Origin: Adiantum capillus-veneris
Taxonomy: Eukaryota; Streptophyta; Polypodiopsida; Polypodiales; Pteridaceae
Length of the DNA stretch: 64,000 nucleotides
Assembly (NCBI GenBank): GCA_014529385.2
Contig: CM043968.1
Location: 28,233,513 to 28,297,512 of the forward strand
Direction of reading: 5' to 3'
Part shown: positions 54,649 through 64,000 of the stretch, piece after piece
Layout: every line of letters starts with the position of its first letter
Numbering within the stretch: the first letter of the stretch is position 1
The notes under the pieces: generated by a model
The model's database searches: none
Told to the model about the DNA's origin: nothing
The model's input: only the letters and a program-made list of their open reading frames with translations
Program-made: the position numbers and the translations under genes

Positions 54649-55790
54649 AAAAATGGAAAGCTTAGAGTTTGTGTGGGTTATCGAAAGCTGAATGCTCAGA
54701 CCATTAAGGATCCTTTCCATTACCATTTACGGGCATGCTTCTTGATGGAATTGCAAGCCACGAGATGTATAGCTTTATGGATGGCTATAGTGGCTATAAT
54801 GAGCTATAGATTGCTCCTGAAGACCGGAGTAAAACTAATTTTATTACTGAGTGGGGAGCATTCATGTATCTGGTTATGCTGTTTGGTCTTTGCAATGCTC
54901 CAGCGACTTTCCAAAGATGTATGGTGGAAATATTCAATGAATTTCTCCACCGATTTCTCGCCATATTTATGGACGACTTCACTGTCTATTCAATTGAGGA
55001 GAAGCATTTGCTCTTTTTGGAAATGGTTTTCAAGTGCTGCAAGGAAAAGCTGATCTGTCTGAACCCATTCAAATATGTTTTCTTGGTCTAGAAAGGACAA
55101 CTATTGGGACACATAGTGTCCAGGAATGGCATAGAGATGGCCAACGACAAAATCCAAAGTGTCCATCAAGCTAAGGCACCACGCACTGCATCAAAGTTAA
55201 GTTCTTTCTTGAGAGATATCAATTTTTATAGAAGATTTGTGCATATGTTGCTTCCAATGCATTGCCTTTGTATGAGCTCACAAAGAAGAACAACAAGTTC
55301 ATTTGGACTACTGAATGTGAGGAGAGTTTTTAAGATTTGAAGAATGCCATTATCAGTCAGCCAGTCCTTCGACAACCGAATTGGGATGTTATTTTTCATG
55401 TGCATGTCGATGCTTTAGGACTGGCGAGTGGGAGCAATATTAGCTCAGCCAGAAGGGAGAACTGATTATCCATTGTATTTTGTTAGTCGGAGATTCAATC
55501 AGCCTGAATAGGGTTATACCACTACTGAAAGAGAATCCCTAGGAATGGTTTTTAGTGCTACTAAATTTCACACTATTTGCTGGGGGAAAGCTATTTCATT
55601 TTTATGTGGATCATCAAGCATTATTATTTTTTATTAATAAAGTCATTATTCAAGGCAGACTGATAAGATGGATGGTGTTCCTGACGGAGTTTGAATTTCG
55701 TATTTTTCATAAGCCCGGTAAAACCCATTCTGGTGTTGATTTCCTACTAGGAGTACTGATGGCTACTTCGAGGTATCCTTAACAGATGAG
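54649..55790 (+). pseudogene. G6 reverse transcriptase second part and RNase H
   Basis: Resumes right after T1 with NGKLRVCVGYRKLNAQTIKD. The palm follows in other frames: VMLFGLCNAPATFQRCM and IFMDDFTVYS (catalytic Asp pair kept, 54965-54990). Then GHIVSRNGIEMANDKI (connection), and RNase H with FHVHVDA near 55400 and KLFHFYVDHQALLFF (55585-55630), ending in RIFHKPGKTHSGVDFL. Frameshifts and stops are several. Confidence 0.88.
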
Positions 55791-55929
55791 CCACTGGACG
55801 CAGGATTGTTTCAGGTTATAGCTGAGGAAAACACCGATCCAGAATGATGTATATCAGTTCCTTTCTAAAGGAGGATTCCCAAAAAAAACTGGACTCAGAA
55901 TCAGAAGAAGGCTCTGATTATTAAGAGTC

Positions 55930-57203
55930 TGCAGTTCACCATCATAGGAGGAATGCTCTATAGATTAGGAGTAGATGGGGTTCTTCGAAGGTGTGCGCCA
56001 ATGGAAGGAAGAATGCAAGTTATTTCTGAGGCACGTGATGGGGATTGTGGAGGACATTTCTCCATTGATATTACTTACAAGAAGATTTTGCAAGCTGGAT
56101 TGTGGTGGCAAACTCTAATATCTGATGTTAGAAGCGTTTGTAAAACATGCGATATATGCCAGAGGATGGGCAAACCAACGTAGTTGATATGACTCCTCTT
56201 ACTCCAGTTCCACCACTGGGAGTCTTTATGAAATGGGGTCTGGATTTCATGGGTCCATTCAAGAAAATTACTCTAAGGAAGAACCGGTATATAGTGATGG
56301 CCACTTGTTATGTCACCAAATGAGTGGAAGCTAAGGCTCTTCCAAACAACACCACGAAGTCCACTACTATCTTCCTATGTGAAAATATTATCTGCAAATA
56401 TGGATGTCCTGTGGAGATTGTGTCTGATCAAGGGACACACTTTATTAATGATACTATGGATATTATGGTGGAAATGCTTTCAGTCAAGCACCGAAAATCA
56501 ACTCCATATTATCCCACGTGCAATGGGCAAGCAGAAAGCAGTAATAAAACCATCAAGACCATTTTTACCAAAATTGTGCATAAGGAGCCACACCAGTTGG
56601 ATCTGAAGCTCCAGACTGCTCTATGGGCCTATAGGACAGCTTATAAGGTCACTACTAACACCGTTCAAAATGGTGTATGGTATTGAAGTTGTAGTGCCTA
56701 TGGAATTTGTGATTCCCAGTCTCAGGATGGCAATAGAGTATGGATTGGATTTCAATCATAATTTGAAACATAGACTGGAGGAATTAGCACAATTGGATGA
56801 GTTAAGGCAACGTGCTATGCTAGAATAGGAAATTGTTCAGCAAAGAAGAAAACACTGGCATGATACACGAATCAAAGTCGGGGAATTTCAGAAGGACGAC
56901 TTGGTTCTACTCTATCAATCTAAACTGGGTCCTAAGAAACCAAACTTAAAGATAGCTTGGGCTGGTCCATATGAAGTCAATTGGGTGTTTTCAAATGGCA
57001 CAGTAAGGTTGAAAAATTTATCTGGATTACTGCTGCCAATAAACAATGGGGCCAAGATCAAGCTATATTATTCGAATGAAAAAGAGACTTCCAAGGAAGA
57101 AGATATTGGCATTTTGGGAACTGATGGCCTAGGACATTCAGAGTCGGCTATTCTAAACCTTTTTCATGTACAACCAGACTACAGCCGGTATGACCAAGAC
57201 TAG
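55930..57203 (+). pseudogene. G6 integrase
   Basis: Zinc finger at 55953-56183 with HFSIDITYKKILQAGLWW and CKTCDICQRMG. Catalytic core: MKWGLDFMGPFKK (first Asp), IVSDQGTHFIND (second Asp, 56420s) and YYPTCNGQAESSNK (Glu, 56510s). After a frameshift near 56670 come FVIPSLRMAI and the C-terminal GPY-like block (KIAWAGPYEVNWVFSNGTVR) in 56901-57203. One in-frame stop lies near 56322. Otherwise complete. Confidence 0.88.
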
Positions 57204-57229
57204 AACTGGGACCAGAGCCAGTCAAGGGG

Positions 57230-58417
57230 TTGGAAAAGTCTCAGCATGACAAAACTATGTCAACAGCAAAATCCGTAAAGTGTCAGAGCCAGTATCAATT
57301 TTTATGGGGAAAAGGGCCAGTGGGACTGTCGGTAATAATCATTATAAGGAATATGGGGAGTATTAGCCAATGCATATATGCCACATCATTGGTGGTGCAC
57401 AAAACTCTAGGAATGAGTGGAGCTTTTATGGCGCGAACGCGTATAACAGTAAGGCAAGTAGGAATTCTTCCTCATAAATCTCATGCGCTACGTCTGCCTA
57501 CTGTTACACATTTGCCATCACCAAGCTCTGAGGCTTCTTCACTACAACCACAAAATTCCTCGTCTGAAGCATATGTCGATCATTGTCTATCCTTACCAGA
57601 CACATCTGGTTACGACTTTGACTATCCAAGTAAGTCTTCTTCATCTACAGACTTATCGTCTTCACAGTGCATGGTTAGAAGAAAAATGTCGAAGAAGATG
57701 CAGGATATCGTAGACGAAACTTCAGCTCTCATCACCTCTATTAAAGCTTCTCTACCGCTTGCTTCCCATAGCAAGATACAGCGGTATGTGTTTACTGAGC
57801 AACCAGAAGTGTTGCTCCGACTGTGGGATTTGCATGTAGTGGTACAAGACACAAGATTAGATTTTGACATGGCTATAATCAAGCAGGTTCTTGATTTCTT
57901 CAATGTTGATGAGGGCAGTGTTGTAGTAAATGGTATGAAAGTGCCAGCCACTCCTGACAGCATTGCTTATGCCTTCAAAATGCCAAATGAGCCAAAGCTG
58001 GCCACAACAACTGCGGAACAAATAAGTGCAACTCTTAAGGAAGATGAAGCAGCCAAGAAAAAATGCAAGGCTAGTGCACAAGGGGTTCTAGTAGTAGGTC
58101 TAGACGTCCCCGCTGCTTACCAGTTTGTGGCTGAAGCTGTTAGTATGAAAAATAACCCCACATATGTGTCAGAAAAGATGTTTGCTATGTTGCTTGCAAA
58201 AAGATTAGATGCAACAACTCCAATCAGTTTATGTCAAATACTATCTCACAATGTACTCCTCCCCACTGCTTACCAGTTTGTGGTTGAAGCTGTTAGTCTA
58301 AAAAATAACCCCACATATGTGTCAGAAAAGATGTTTGCTATGTTGCTTGCAAAAAGATTAGATGCAACATTTCTAATCAATATATGTCAAACACTATCTC
58401 ACAATGTGCTTCAGTAG
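57230..58417 (+). CDS. G6 extra ORF downstream of integrase (395 codons)
   Basis: An intact ORF in the place where Tat/Athila-like elements often carry an additional gene. The Ser-rich region (57510-57650) is followed by a helical region (LLRLWDLHVVVQDTRLDFDM) and a 51-codon segment present twice in tandem (58113-58265, 58266-58417; YQFVAEAVSMKNNPTYVSEK). No catalytic motif recognised; it may relate to the plant-mobile-domain-like extra ORFs of gypsy elements, a weak inference. It stays open even though gag and pol are broken. Confidence 0.55.
   Translation: MEKSQHDKTMSTAKSVKCQSQYQFLWGKGPVGLSVIIIIRNMGSISQCIYATSLVVHKTLGMSGAFMARTRITVRQVGILPHKSHALRLPTVTHLPSPSSEASSLQPQNSSSEAYVDHCLSLPDTSGYDFDYPSKSSSSTDLSSSQCMVRRKMSKKMQDIVDETSALITSIKASLPLASHSKIQRYVFTEQPEVLLRLWDLHVVVQDTRLDFDMAIIKQVLDFFNVDEGSVVVNGMKVPATPDSIAYAFKMPNEPKLATTTAEQISATLKEDEAAKKKCKASAQGVLVVGLDVPAAYQFVAEAVSMKNNPTYVSEKMFAMLLAKRLDATTPISLCQILSHNVLLPTAYQFVVEAVSLKNNPTYVSEKMFAMLLAKRLDATFLINICQTLSHNVLQ
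58113..58417 (+). repeat. 153-bp in-frame tandem duplication in the G6 extra ORF
   Basis: CTGCTTACCAGTTTGTGG starts at 58113 and again at 58266. Copies differ at about ten bases. 153 is divisible by three, so the ORF stays open. Confidence 0.95.
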
Positions 58418-59233
58418 AGACAGCTTGGTATGTCTGGCAATTTCTTTACTGGGCAACTTCTCTAGATGCTCATTACCAGGTACAGATGGCTTGGAGTCAG
58501 AAATCCATCCCAGCGACTAAAAATGTTATCTTCGAATGAAGAAACTCCAGGCACTCAGTTGGCTCTAACAGAACAAAAGAGGAAGGCCACACAGGTGGAA
58601 GCCAGTAGTTCAAAGAAACCGAAGGCTACACTGGCTAAAAGCAGTGCTTTCTTAAAGCAACTAGAAAGTTAGGTTAAATCTTTGCCTACTGCAAAATCTT
58701 CATTATGCCAGACTTCAGTCGGCCAGGCTTCTTCTTCAGCAACACCTGAAGAACAGCCTCCAGCAAAGCTTGTTGTTGGGACCAGCCAGCAACAAGAACA
58801 TATTCCAACAAACACCATTGCTGGAAAAGACCAGCCTGAGAGGACCACTGTTGATCAGCTGGCAGTTCATACTGATATAGGAAGGGGCCCGGAACCTGCC
58901 AGTCCAGCCGGCAAGATTCCTATTTCTTTCAGTGAATTGGCTTTGGACTTAACTAAAAAGTACAGACACAAGGGGCAGTCAGCCCAACATAGACCAGCTA
59001 GACCAGTACAAGGACCAGCAGTCGGGAGATGTGAAAGGAAAAGCTAAAGCTGTGACTGAGACCTTGAAGGGTGATGAGCAACATTCAGTATAGCTCATCA
59101 CATTGAACAAGAGACTGACATCAGCAAGCTCCGATTACAAGGATGTATCTGGAGGATGATGTTCTTCTCTCTGATCTGGAACGCTTTCAAAGGCTATATG
59201 TCGGTGCCAGAGAAATGATTCATCATTGGAAAT
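58418..59233 (+). pseudogene. continuation of the G6 3' coding region
   Basis: Open segments 58466-58672 (EQKRKATQVEASSSKKPKAT) and 58682-59047 (Gln/Ser/Pro-rich) are in the same general composition as the extra ORF, separated by stops. It ends at the C4 LTR. No purine tract or 3' LTR of G6 was seen. Confidence 0.4.
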
Positions 59234-59425
59234 TGTTGGGGTATAAAGCCCAATGTGGTCACCCAGGTAAGTGGGCGGGCCGCCAGGTATGTACACATAT
59301 TCTTTTGTAAAAACCTAATAAGAACTCATTATGCTCTACACATTACAGTAGAGCGAGTTCACCATATCGTCGTGCTCTTCTTCTCGCGCACTCTCTCGCG
59401 TCGCACTTCCACTCGTACTCCTTCA
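59234..59425 (+). repeat. 5' LTR of C4 (about 192 bp)
   Basis: TGTTGGGGTATAAAGCCC start, end CTCCTTCA, with the primer site TGGTATCAGAGCTCAG two bases on. Only one copy in the window, so edges rest on these signals. Confidence 0.8.
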
Positions 59426-59427
59426 AC

Positions 59428-59440
59428 TGGTATCAGAGCT
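59428..59440 (+). other. primer-binding site of C4
   Basis: TGGTATCAGAGCT, complementary to initiator Met-tRNA. Confidence 0.95.
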
Positions 59441-60527
59441 CAGATTGAGGCTCGGGGCAGCATTTGCAGGTAGCCAGAGTCACCTGCTCAGATTGGAGTG
59501 AGATTCGACAGGCAACGACACGGCCCAAATTCTTGTGGGCAGGCCCTAAGGGCTGGATGTTCTCAGAATTTCATTCTGAGATCATCTCGGCCACCGTTCG
59601 GCTTCGACAAAGTTCTGCGCAGGCCATTTTCGACTATGTGGTCTTGGCGGGTGCAGATCCGCCGACTCTGCAAATTTGGGGTTTTCGGCCTACGATTGCA
59701 GGTGTTGAGGATATCGGCACTCCCAAAGTGTTGATTTGTGGCTGTCTACACATCGAAGGACGGCTCACAGTTCTTGGAGGAGTGTCACATACGACATTGG
59801 CGCATCTACACACAGACTGTACGCGACATCCACTAGTTCATCAGGTAGCTTGTGTTTGCTGCTTAATATTCCAGATTTCATCCTGACATTGCAGGTACTT
59901 CCACATGGGATGTATTGTCAGAGATGATGTATGTATGTTGAGGGTTTGCTAGCTGTGAGTCACGCAGCAAACAACCGCCGCAGCGGTTACAGCATACAAT
60001 GGGAAATTTGTGGATGTATGACTTTGTGGGAAGTCTATGTATTGTCAGATTTACTGCAGGCTTTGTTGAGGGTCGAGTGAGGTTTTATTGAGCTGGGGGA
60101 TTCTCGAATGTTGAGATCCTTTCGGTGATACAGGTCTTGGAGAGATCCCTCGAGCACCCTTAGATAGGCAGCTAGGATGTATTGACTTTGAGTTAGACAG
60201 TTGGGATTGCATCTTTGCTTTATTGCCGTTGAGGCATTGTCGCAGTCTATGCTTACAGGACAATGACAGGACAGTGAGAGACAGTACAGGTGCAGGACAG
60301 GTTTACCCACAGCTTACAGTGTTAGAGAGATAGTGGTTTTTTGAGCTGTTTTTGGTCTGTTTTTGAGTACACCAGAGCCATTTTACAAAGGAGACTCTGC
60401 CGAAATTTCTACAAAATCTGAAGCTTTCTTGGTTCATTTGACAGGTTGATATTGGTTCAGAGGTCAGTTTACAGGGGAAACTCTGCCGAATTTTTCCCAG
60501 GAAAGTAAACTACTGTGAAGCGTAGCT
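59441..60527 (+). other. C4 leader
   Basis: About 1.09 kb before gag. A 140-codon open frame (59464-59886) has no recognised motif. Probably untranslated leader. Confidence 0.55.
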
Positions 60528-63500
60528 ATGGCTAGATCACAGGACACTGCTCTTTACAATATCAAGAAACTGGATGGAACCAGTTTCCCATTGTGGAAGA
60601 AGCAGATTTGGCACATGTTGGTACAAAAGAAGCAGATAAAACCTATAAAGCTCAAGGGGATAAAACCAGAAGATATGGACGAAGATGAATGGAGCGAAAT
60701 GGATGAATTGGCACTTTCTACCATTATGCTGACTTTGGCAGAAAGCGTTTACTTCAATGTAGCAGACGAGATGTCGGCTTATCAAGCATGGTTAAAGCTG
60801 AGTGATCTTTATGAGAAGCAGAGTGCAGCTTCACAGGTATACTGGCTTAAGAAGCTTGTTGACTTGAAGATGAAAGAAGGGACACCTATGTCCAATCATT
60901 TGAATGAATTCAACACAATCTATAGTCAGTTGTCAGCTCAAGGTGTCAAGTTTGATGAACCTGTTAGAGCTATGTTCCTATTGATCACATTGCCGGAAAG
61001 TTGGGACACTTTTCGCACAGCTTTGAGTAATTCTGCACCTCCAGATGGTTTGAACATAGCAGGTGTAGAAGGAAGTCTGCTTACTGAAGAAACCAATAGA
61101 AAGACAATGGACAAAGGCAAAGGAACAGCCTTAGTTGTCAGGGGAAGGACCAAAGAAAAGTACAAAGGTGGAAAGAGGAATCAGTCTCGTAGCAAGTCCC
61201 GCAGTGCTAAAGGCAAGAGTGACATAGAATGCTACCATTGTGGCAAGAAGGGTCACATGAAAAGAGACTGCAGAGAATGGAAAGCAAAAAAAGGCAAAGA
61301 GAAATCTGAAGACCATGGTGAGAAGAACAAGTCCTCAGTGAAGATTCAAGAAATAAATGTGACAAACACTGTTGTAGAGGATGACAGTCTAGTGTCAGGA
61401 GACATCTACTTCTTGAAGAATACAATGGACTCAGCTCTTCTTACAGCATCTGATGGGAATGCACTGAGTGACTGGATTATAGACTCAGGGGCATCACTTC
61501 ATGTGTCTCCAAACAAGGAGTGGTTTACCTCTTATGTGACCACTAAAGATCATGTTCGGCTAGGCAATGGGCAGACATGTGAGATCTTAGGTGTTGGAGA
61601 TGTTCAATTGAAGTTTCAGAATGGCTCTTCTTTCACGCTGAAGAATGTGAGACATGTTCCCGCAATTACAAAGAGCTTGATCAGCACAGGTTTACTTGAT
61701 GATGCTAGCTACGTCACCACTTTTGGACAAAACATGTGGAAGATATCCAAGGGTTCTATGACAGTAGCACATGGAGTAAAGTCTGGAGGACTTTACATGA
61801 TTTATGTATCAAATGTCTCTAAAAATGTAATCAATGTAACCGAGCAGCCGAACGTTTCTTTGTGGCATAGCCGGTTAGGACATATGTCCAAGAAGGGAAT
61901 GGAAATCTTGTCTCGTTCTGGTTATTTGCCTGGCTTGTCATTTAATGATTTTGAATTCTGTGAACATTGTCTGTATGGTAAGCAAACATAGTAGCCACAT
62001 AAGCATAGAAGCAGTAGAAGAGATACACAGTTGGCACTTGTTCATAGTGATTTGTGTGGACCTATGCCTAACCTATCTCTAGGGGGAGCTTCTTACTTTA
62101 TGACATTTATAGATGATTACTCGAGGAAAGTATGGGTTTACTTTCTCAAGCACAAGGATGAAGCGTTTAGTGTTTTCAAAACGTTTGTGACACTTGTGGA
62201 GAATCAGAGTGGCAAGAAGCTTAAATGCTTACGCACTGACAATGGTGGAGAGTATGTTTCAAAGGCCTTTCAGGACTTTTGTGAGTCAAAAGGTTGAACT
62301 TACAATCCTTACAATCCTGCTCAAAATGGTGTTGCTGAGAGGATGAATAGGACCATACAAGAGAAGGTCAGAAGTATGTTGTCTAATGCACAACTGCCAA
62401 ATGGGTTTTGGGCTGAAGCTGTATCAACAACTGTTCATCTTATAAATATATCTCCTAGCAAGGTTTTGCAGAAGGATTTAGTGGCAGAGATGGTATGGTC
62501 AGGCAAGGTGCCCTCATACAAGCATCTCAGAGTCTTTGGCTGTGAGGCATATACTCACGTTGCAAAGGAATTTAGGAACAAACTTGAGCCAAAGAGTAGA
62601 AAGTGCATCTTTCTAGGCTATGGTAATTCTGGTGAAATGGGGTACAGACTTTGGGATCCCGGATCCAGAAAGGTTATCCGCAACAATGATGTTCACTTTA
62701 ATGAAACCAAATATCATTCTAAACCAGAGAGGGTTGAGGAGATTAGAAGAGTTGTCTTCCAAGAATGGCTCAAGAGGAGCAAGGACAGGATAGAGTGGAA
62801 CCACAGGTTGTGGCTGAGCCTGAGCCACCTATTGTGCGTAGATCTGGACGTATCACGCGACCTCCTGATAGGTTTGTTCCATCTATGAACTATGTCATGT
62901 TGACTGATTGCAATGAGCCTTCATGCTACAAGGAAGCAGTGAAAATGAAGGACTCCGGGAATTGGCAATTGGCCATGCAATCAGAGATGACAACTCTGCA
63001 TAAAAACCAGACATGGAAGCTAGTTAAATTACCACAGGGCAAAAAGGCTCTACCTTGTAAATGGGTTTACAGGTATAAGATCACCACTCATGATAGTCAG
63101 CCAAAGTACAAAGCAAGGCTTGTTGCCAAGGGCTTTAAGCAAGAACAAGGCATTGACTTTGATGAAGTCTTCTCTCCGGTGGTCAAGATGACTACATTGA
63201 GATGCTTTCTTGCATTGGTTTCCATATTAGATTTGGTGTTGCACCAAATGGATGTCAAGACAGCGTTTTTGCATGGTGATTTAGATGTGGAAATTTACAT
63301 GCAGCAGCCAGAAGGGTTTGTTGAGAAAGGCAAGGAAGATTGTGTATGCCAGTTGTTAAAGAGTCTTTATGGCTTAAAACAATCACCGAGGGCATGGTAC
63401 CATAAATTCGACAAGTTTATGCTTTCTCAAGGCTACAAACGTAGTGAGTTCGATCACTGTCTATATACAAAGAAGGCTAAGGATGGTAGTTGGCTGATCC

Positions 63501-64000
63501 TTATTTTGTATGTGGATGACATGTTGATTGCTGGCAAGCACTTGGAAGAAATTTCAGCTTTGAAGTCAAAGATGGCAAAATCGTTTGACATGAAAGACAT
63601 GGGTGAGGCAAGTCATATACTTGGTATGCGCATTGAGAGAGACAGATCAAAGAAGTTGATTTGGTTATCTCAAACAGAGTATATTGACAAGGTTTTGCAA
63701 CGTTTCAATATGGAGAAGGGAAAGGCATTGAGTGTTCCATTGCCACCATATGTGAAACTTAGCAAACAAGATTGTCCTGTGTCTGAGGAAGAACAGGTTG
63801 AAATGGATAAGATTCCATATGCGTCTGCAGTGGGTAGTTTGATGTATGCAATGATTGCTACTCGCCCAGACATTGCATTTGCAGTGGGAGTAGTAAGTCG
63901 ATACATGTCAAACCCAAGCAAGAAACATTGGGAGGCAGTGAAAGGAATATTGAGATACCTGAAAGCTACAAAGAGTATGCGCATATGCTATGGGAGTCAG
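60528..64000 (+). pseudogene. C4 gag-pol, two stops and one frameshift, incomplete
   Basis: The start MARSQDTALYNIKKLDGTSF begins a typical copia gag. Zinc knuckle CYHCGKKGHMKRDC near 61235. Protease box WIIDSGASLHVSP near 61475. GAG-pre-integrase LWHSRLGHMSKKGMEIL near 61860. TAG stop at 61989-61991. Integrase has LVHSDLCGPMPN, FIDDYSRKVWVYF and NPAQNGVAERMNR, with a TGA stop at 62295-62297. A one-base frameshift near 62765-62771 moves into the frame that carries PPIVRRSGRITRPPD and the RT: KWVYRYKITT, FSPVVKMTTLR, FLHGDLDVEIYMQQPEG and the catalytic LYVDDMLIAG near 63510. It is still open at 64000, in the RT/RNase H connection (YASAVGSLMYAMIATRPDI). Confidence 0.93.

Larger units (their letters stand above)
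43618..59233 (+). mobile_element. G6: Tat-like gypsy element split by DNA transposon T1
   Basis: Plus-strand order: LTR 43618-44068, altered primer site, gag 44186-45845, protease 46370-46710, RT first part to 47484, T1 (47486-54648), RT second part, RNase H, integrase to 57200, then extra ORFs to about 59060. The 3' LTR is not seen; copia C4 starts at 59234, apparently inside the 3' region of G6. Stops and frameshifts occur throughout, yet all domains are recognisable. Confidence 0.88.
59234..64000 (+). mobile_element. C4: Ty1/copia element, 3' end beyond the window
   Basis: LTR 59234-59425, primer site 59428-59440, a leader of about 1.1 kb, and gag-pol from 60528 to the window end. Coding damage is light: two in-frame stops and one frameshift. 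It lies directly against the 3' region of G6, so it probably inserted there. Confidence 0.93.

Overview
This is a repeat-dominated piece of a land-plant nuclear genome. Nearly all recognisable coding material is LTR retrotransposon (Ty1/copia and Ty3/gypsy). Many LTRs are followed by plant-type initiator-Met primer sites (TGGTATCAGAGC), and long CT/GA, CA and C/G-rich simple repeats are frequent. No housekeeping host gene is evident. The lineage cannot be fixed from sequence alone; a large-genome plant, possibly non-flowering, fits but is a guess. Elements are labelled below: G = gypsy, C = copia, X = unclassified, T = DNA transposon.

Layout. 1-2473: 5' end of a minus-strand gypsy element (G1: LTR, primer site, decayed gag). 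3030-5586: decayed plus-strand gypsy pol (G2). 5588-23790: a nest on the minus strand. Copia C1 is split by gypsy G3 (130-bp LTRs at 6816-6945 and 21886-22015), which in turn holds a nearly whole copia C2 (12497-18218, target duplication ACTGA) and the 3' part of another copia (C3). 23791-25230: gypsy RNase H fragments in a roughly 280-bp tandem array (G4). 26529-27815: an unfamiliar Cys/His-rich coding region. 28190-29570: CT arrays, G-rich and C-rich minisatellites and a 54-base C run. 29783-29833: pol III-like A and B boxes. 32395-35174: a decayed zinc-knuckle/coiled-coil element (X1). 35746-43054: plus-strand gypsy G5, carrying a solo copia LTR (39565-40306, target duplication GGGGA) and ending in a complete LTR of the G1 family. 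43060-43610: minus-strand gag piece (G7). 43618-59233: plus-strand gypsy G6, split inside its reverse transcriptase by DNA transposon T1. 59234-64000: plus-strand copia C4, running off the window.

The outstanding feature is T1 (47486-54648, about 7.2 kb). It has roughly 20-bp terminal inverted repeats. It holds a multi-exon minus-strand gene that looks like an RNase H-fold transposase, an unknown plus-strand spliced gene, and between the convergent genes an 815-bp compound palindrome with two large hairpins. It also carries an intact 298-codon ORF whose last ~95 residues are a histone H3 fold and whose first residues mimic the H3 tail. That ORF has its own TATA-like box. I know of no described transposon family with a histone H3 variant, so this is the candidate new system.

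The rest records serial nested insertion and decay: in-frame stops largely of the kind C-to-T change gives, internal deletions, short tandem duplications and microsatellites growing inside LTRs. Protein domain calls rest on motif recognition by eye; no database search was possible.
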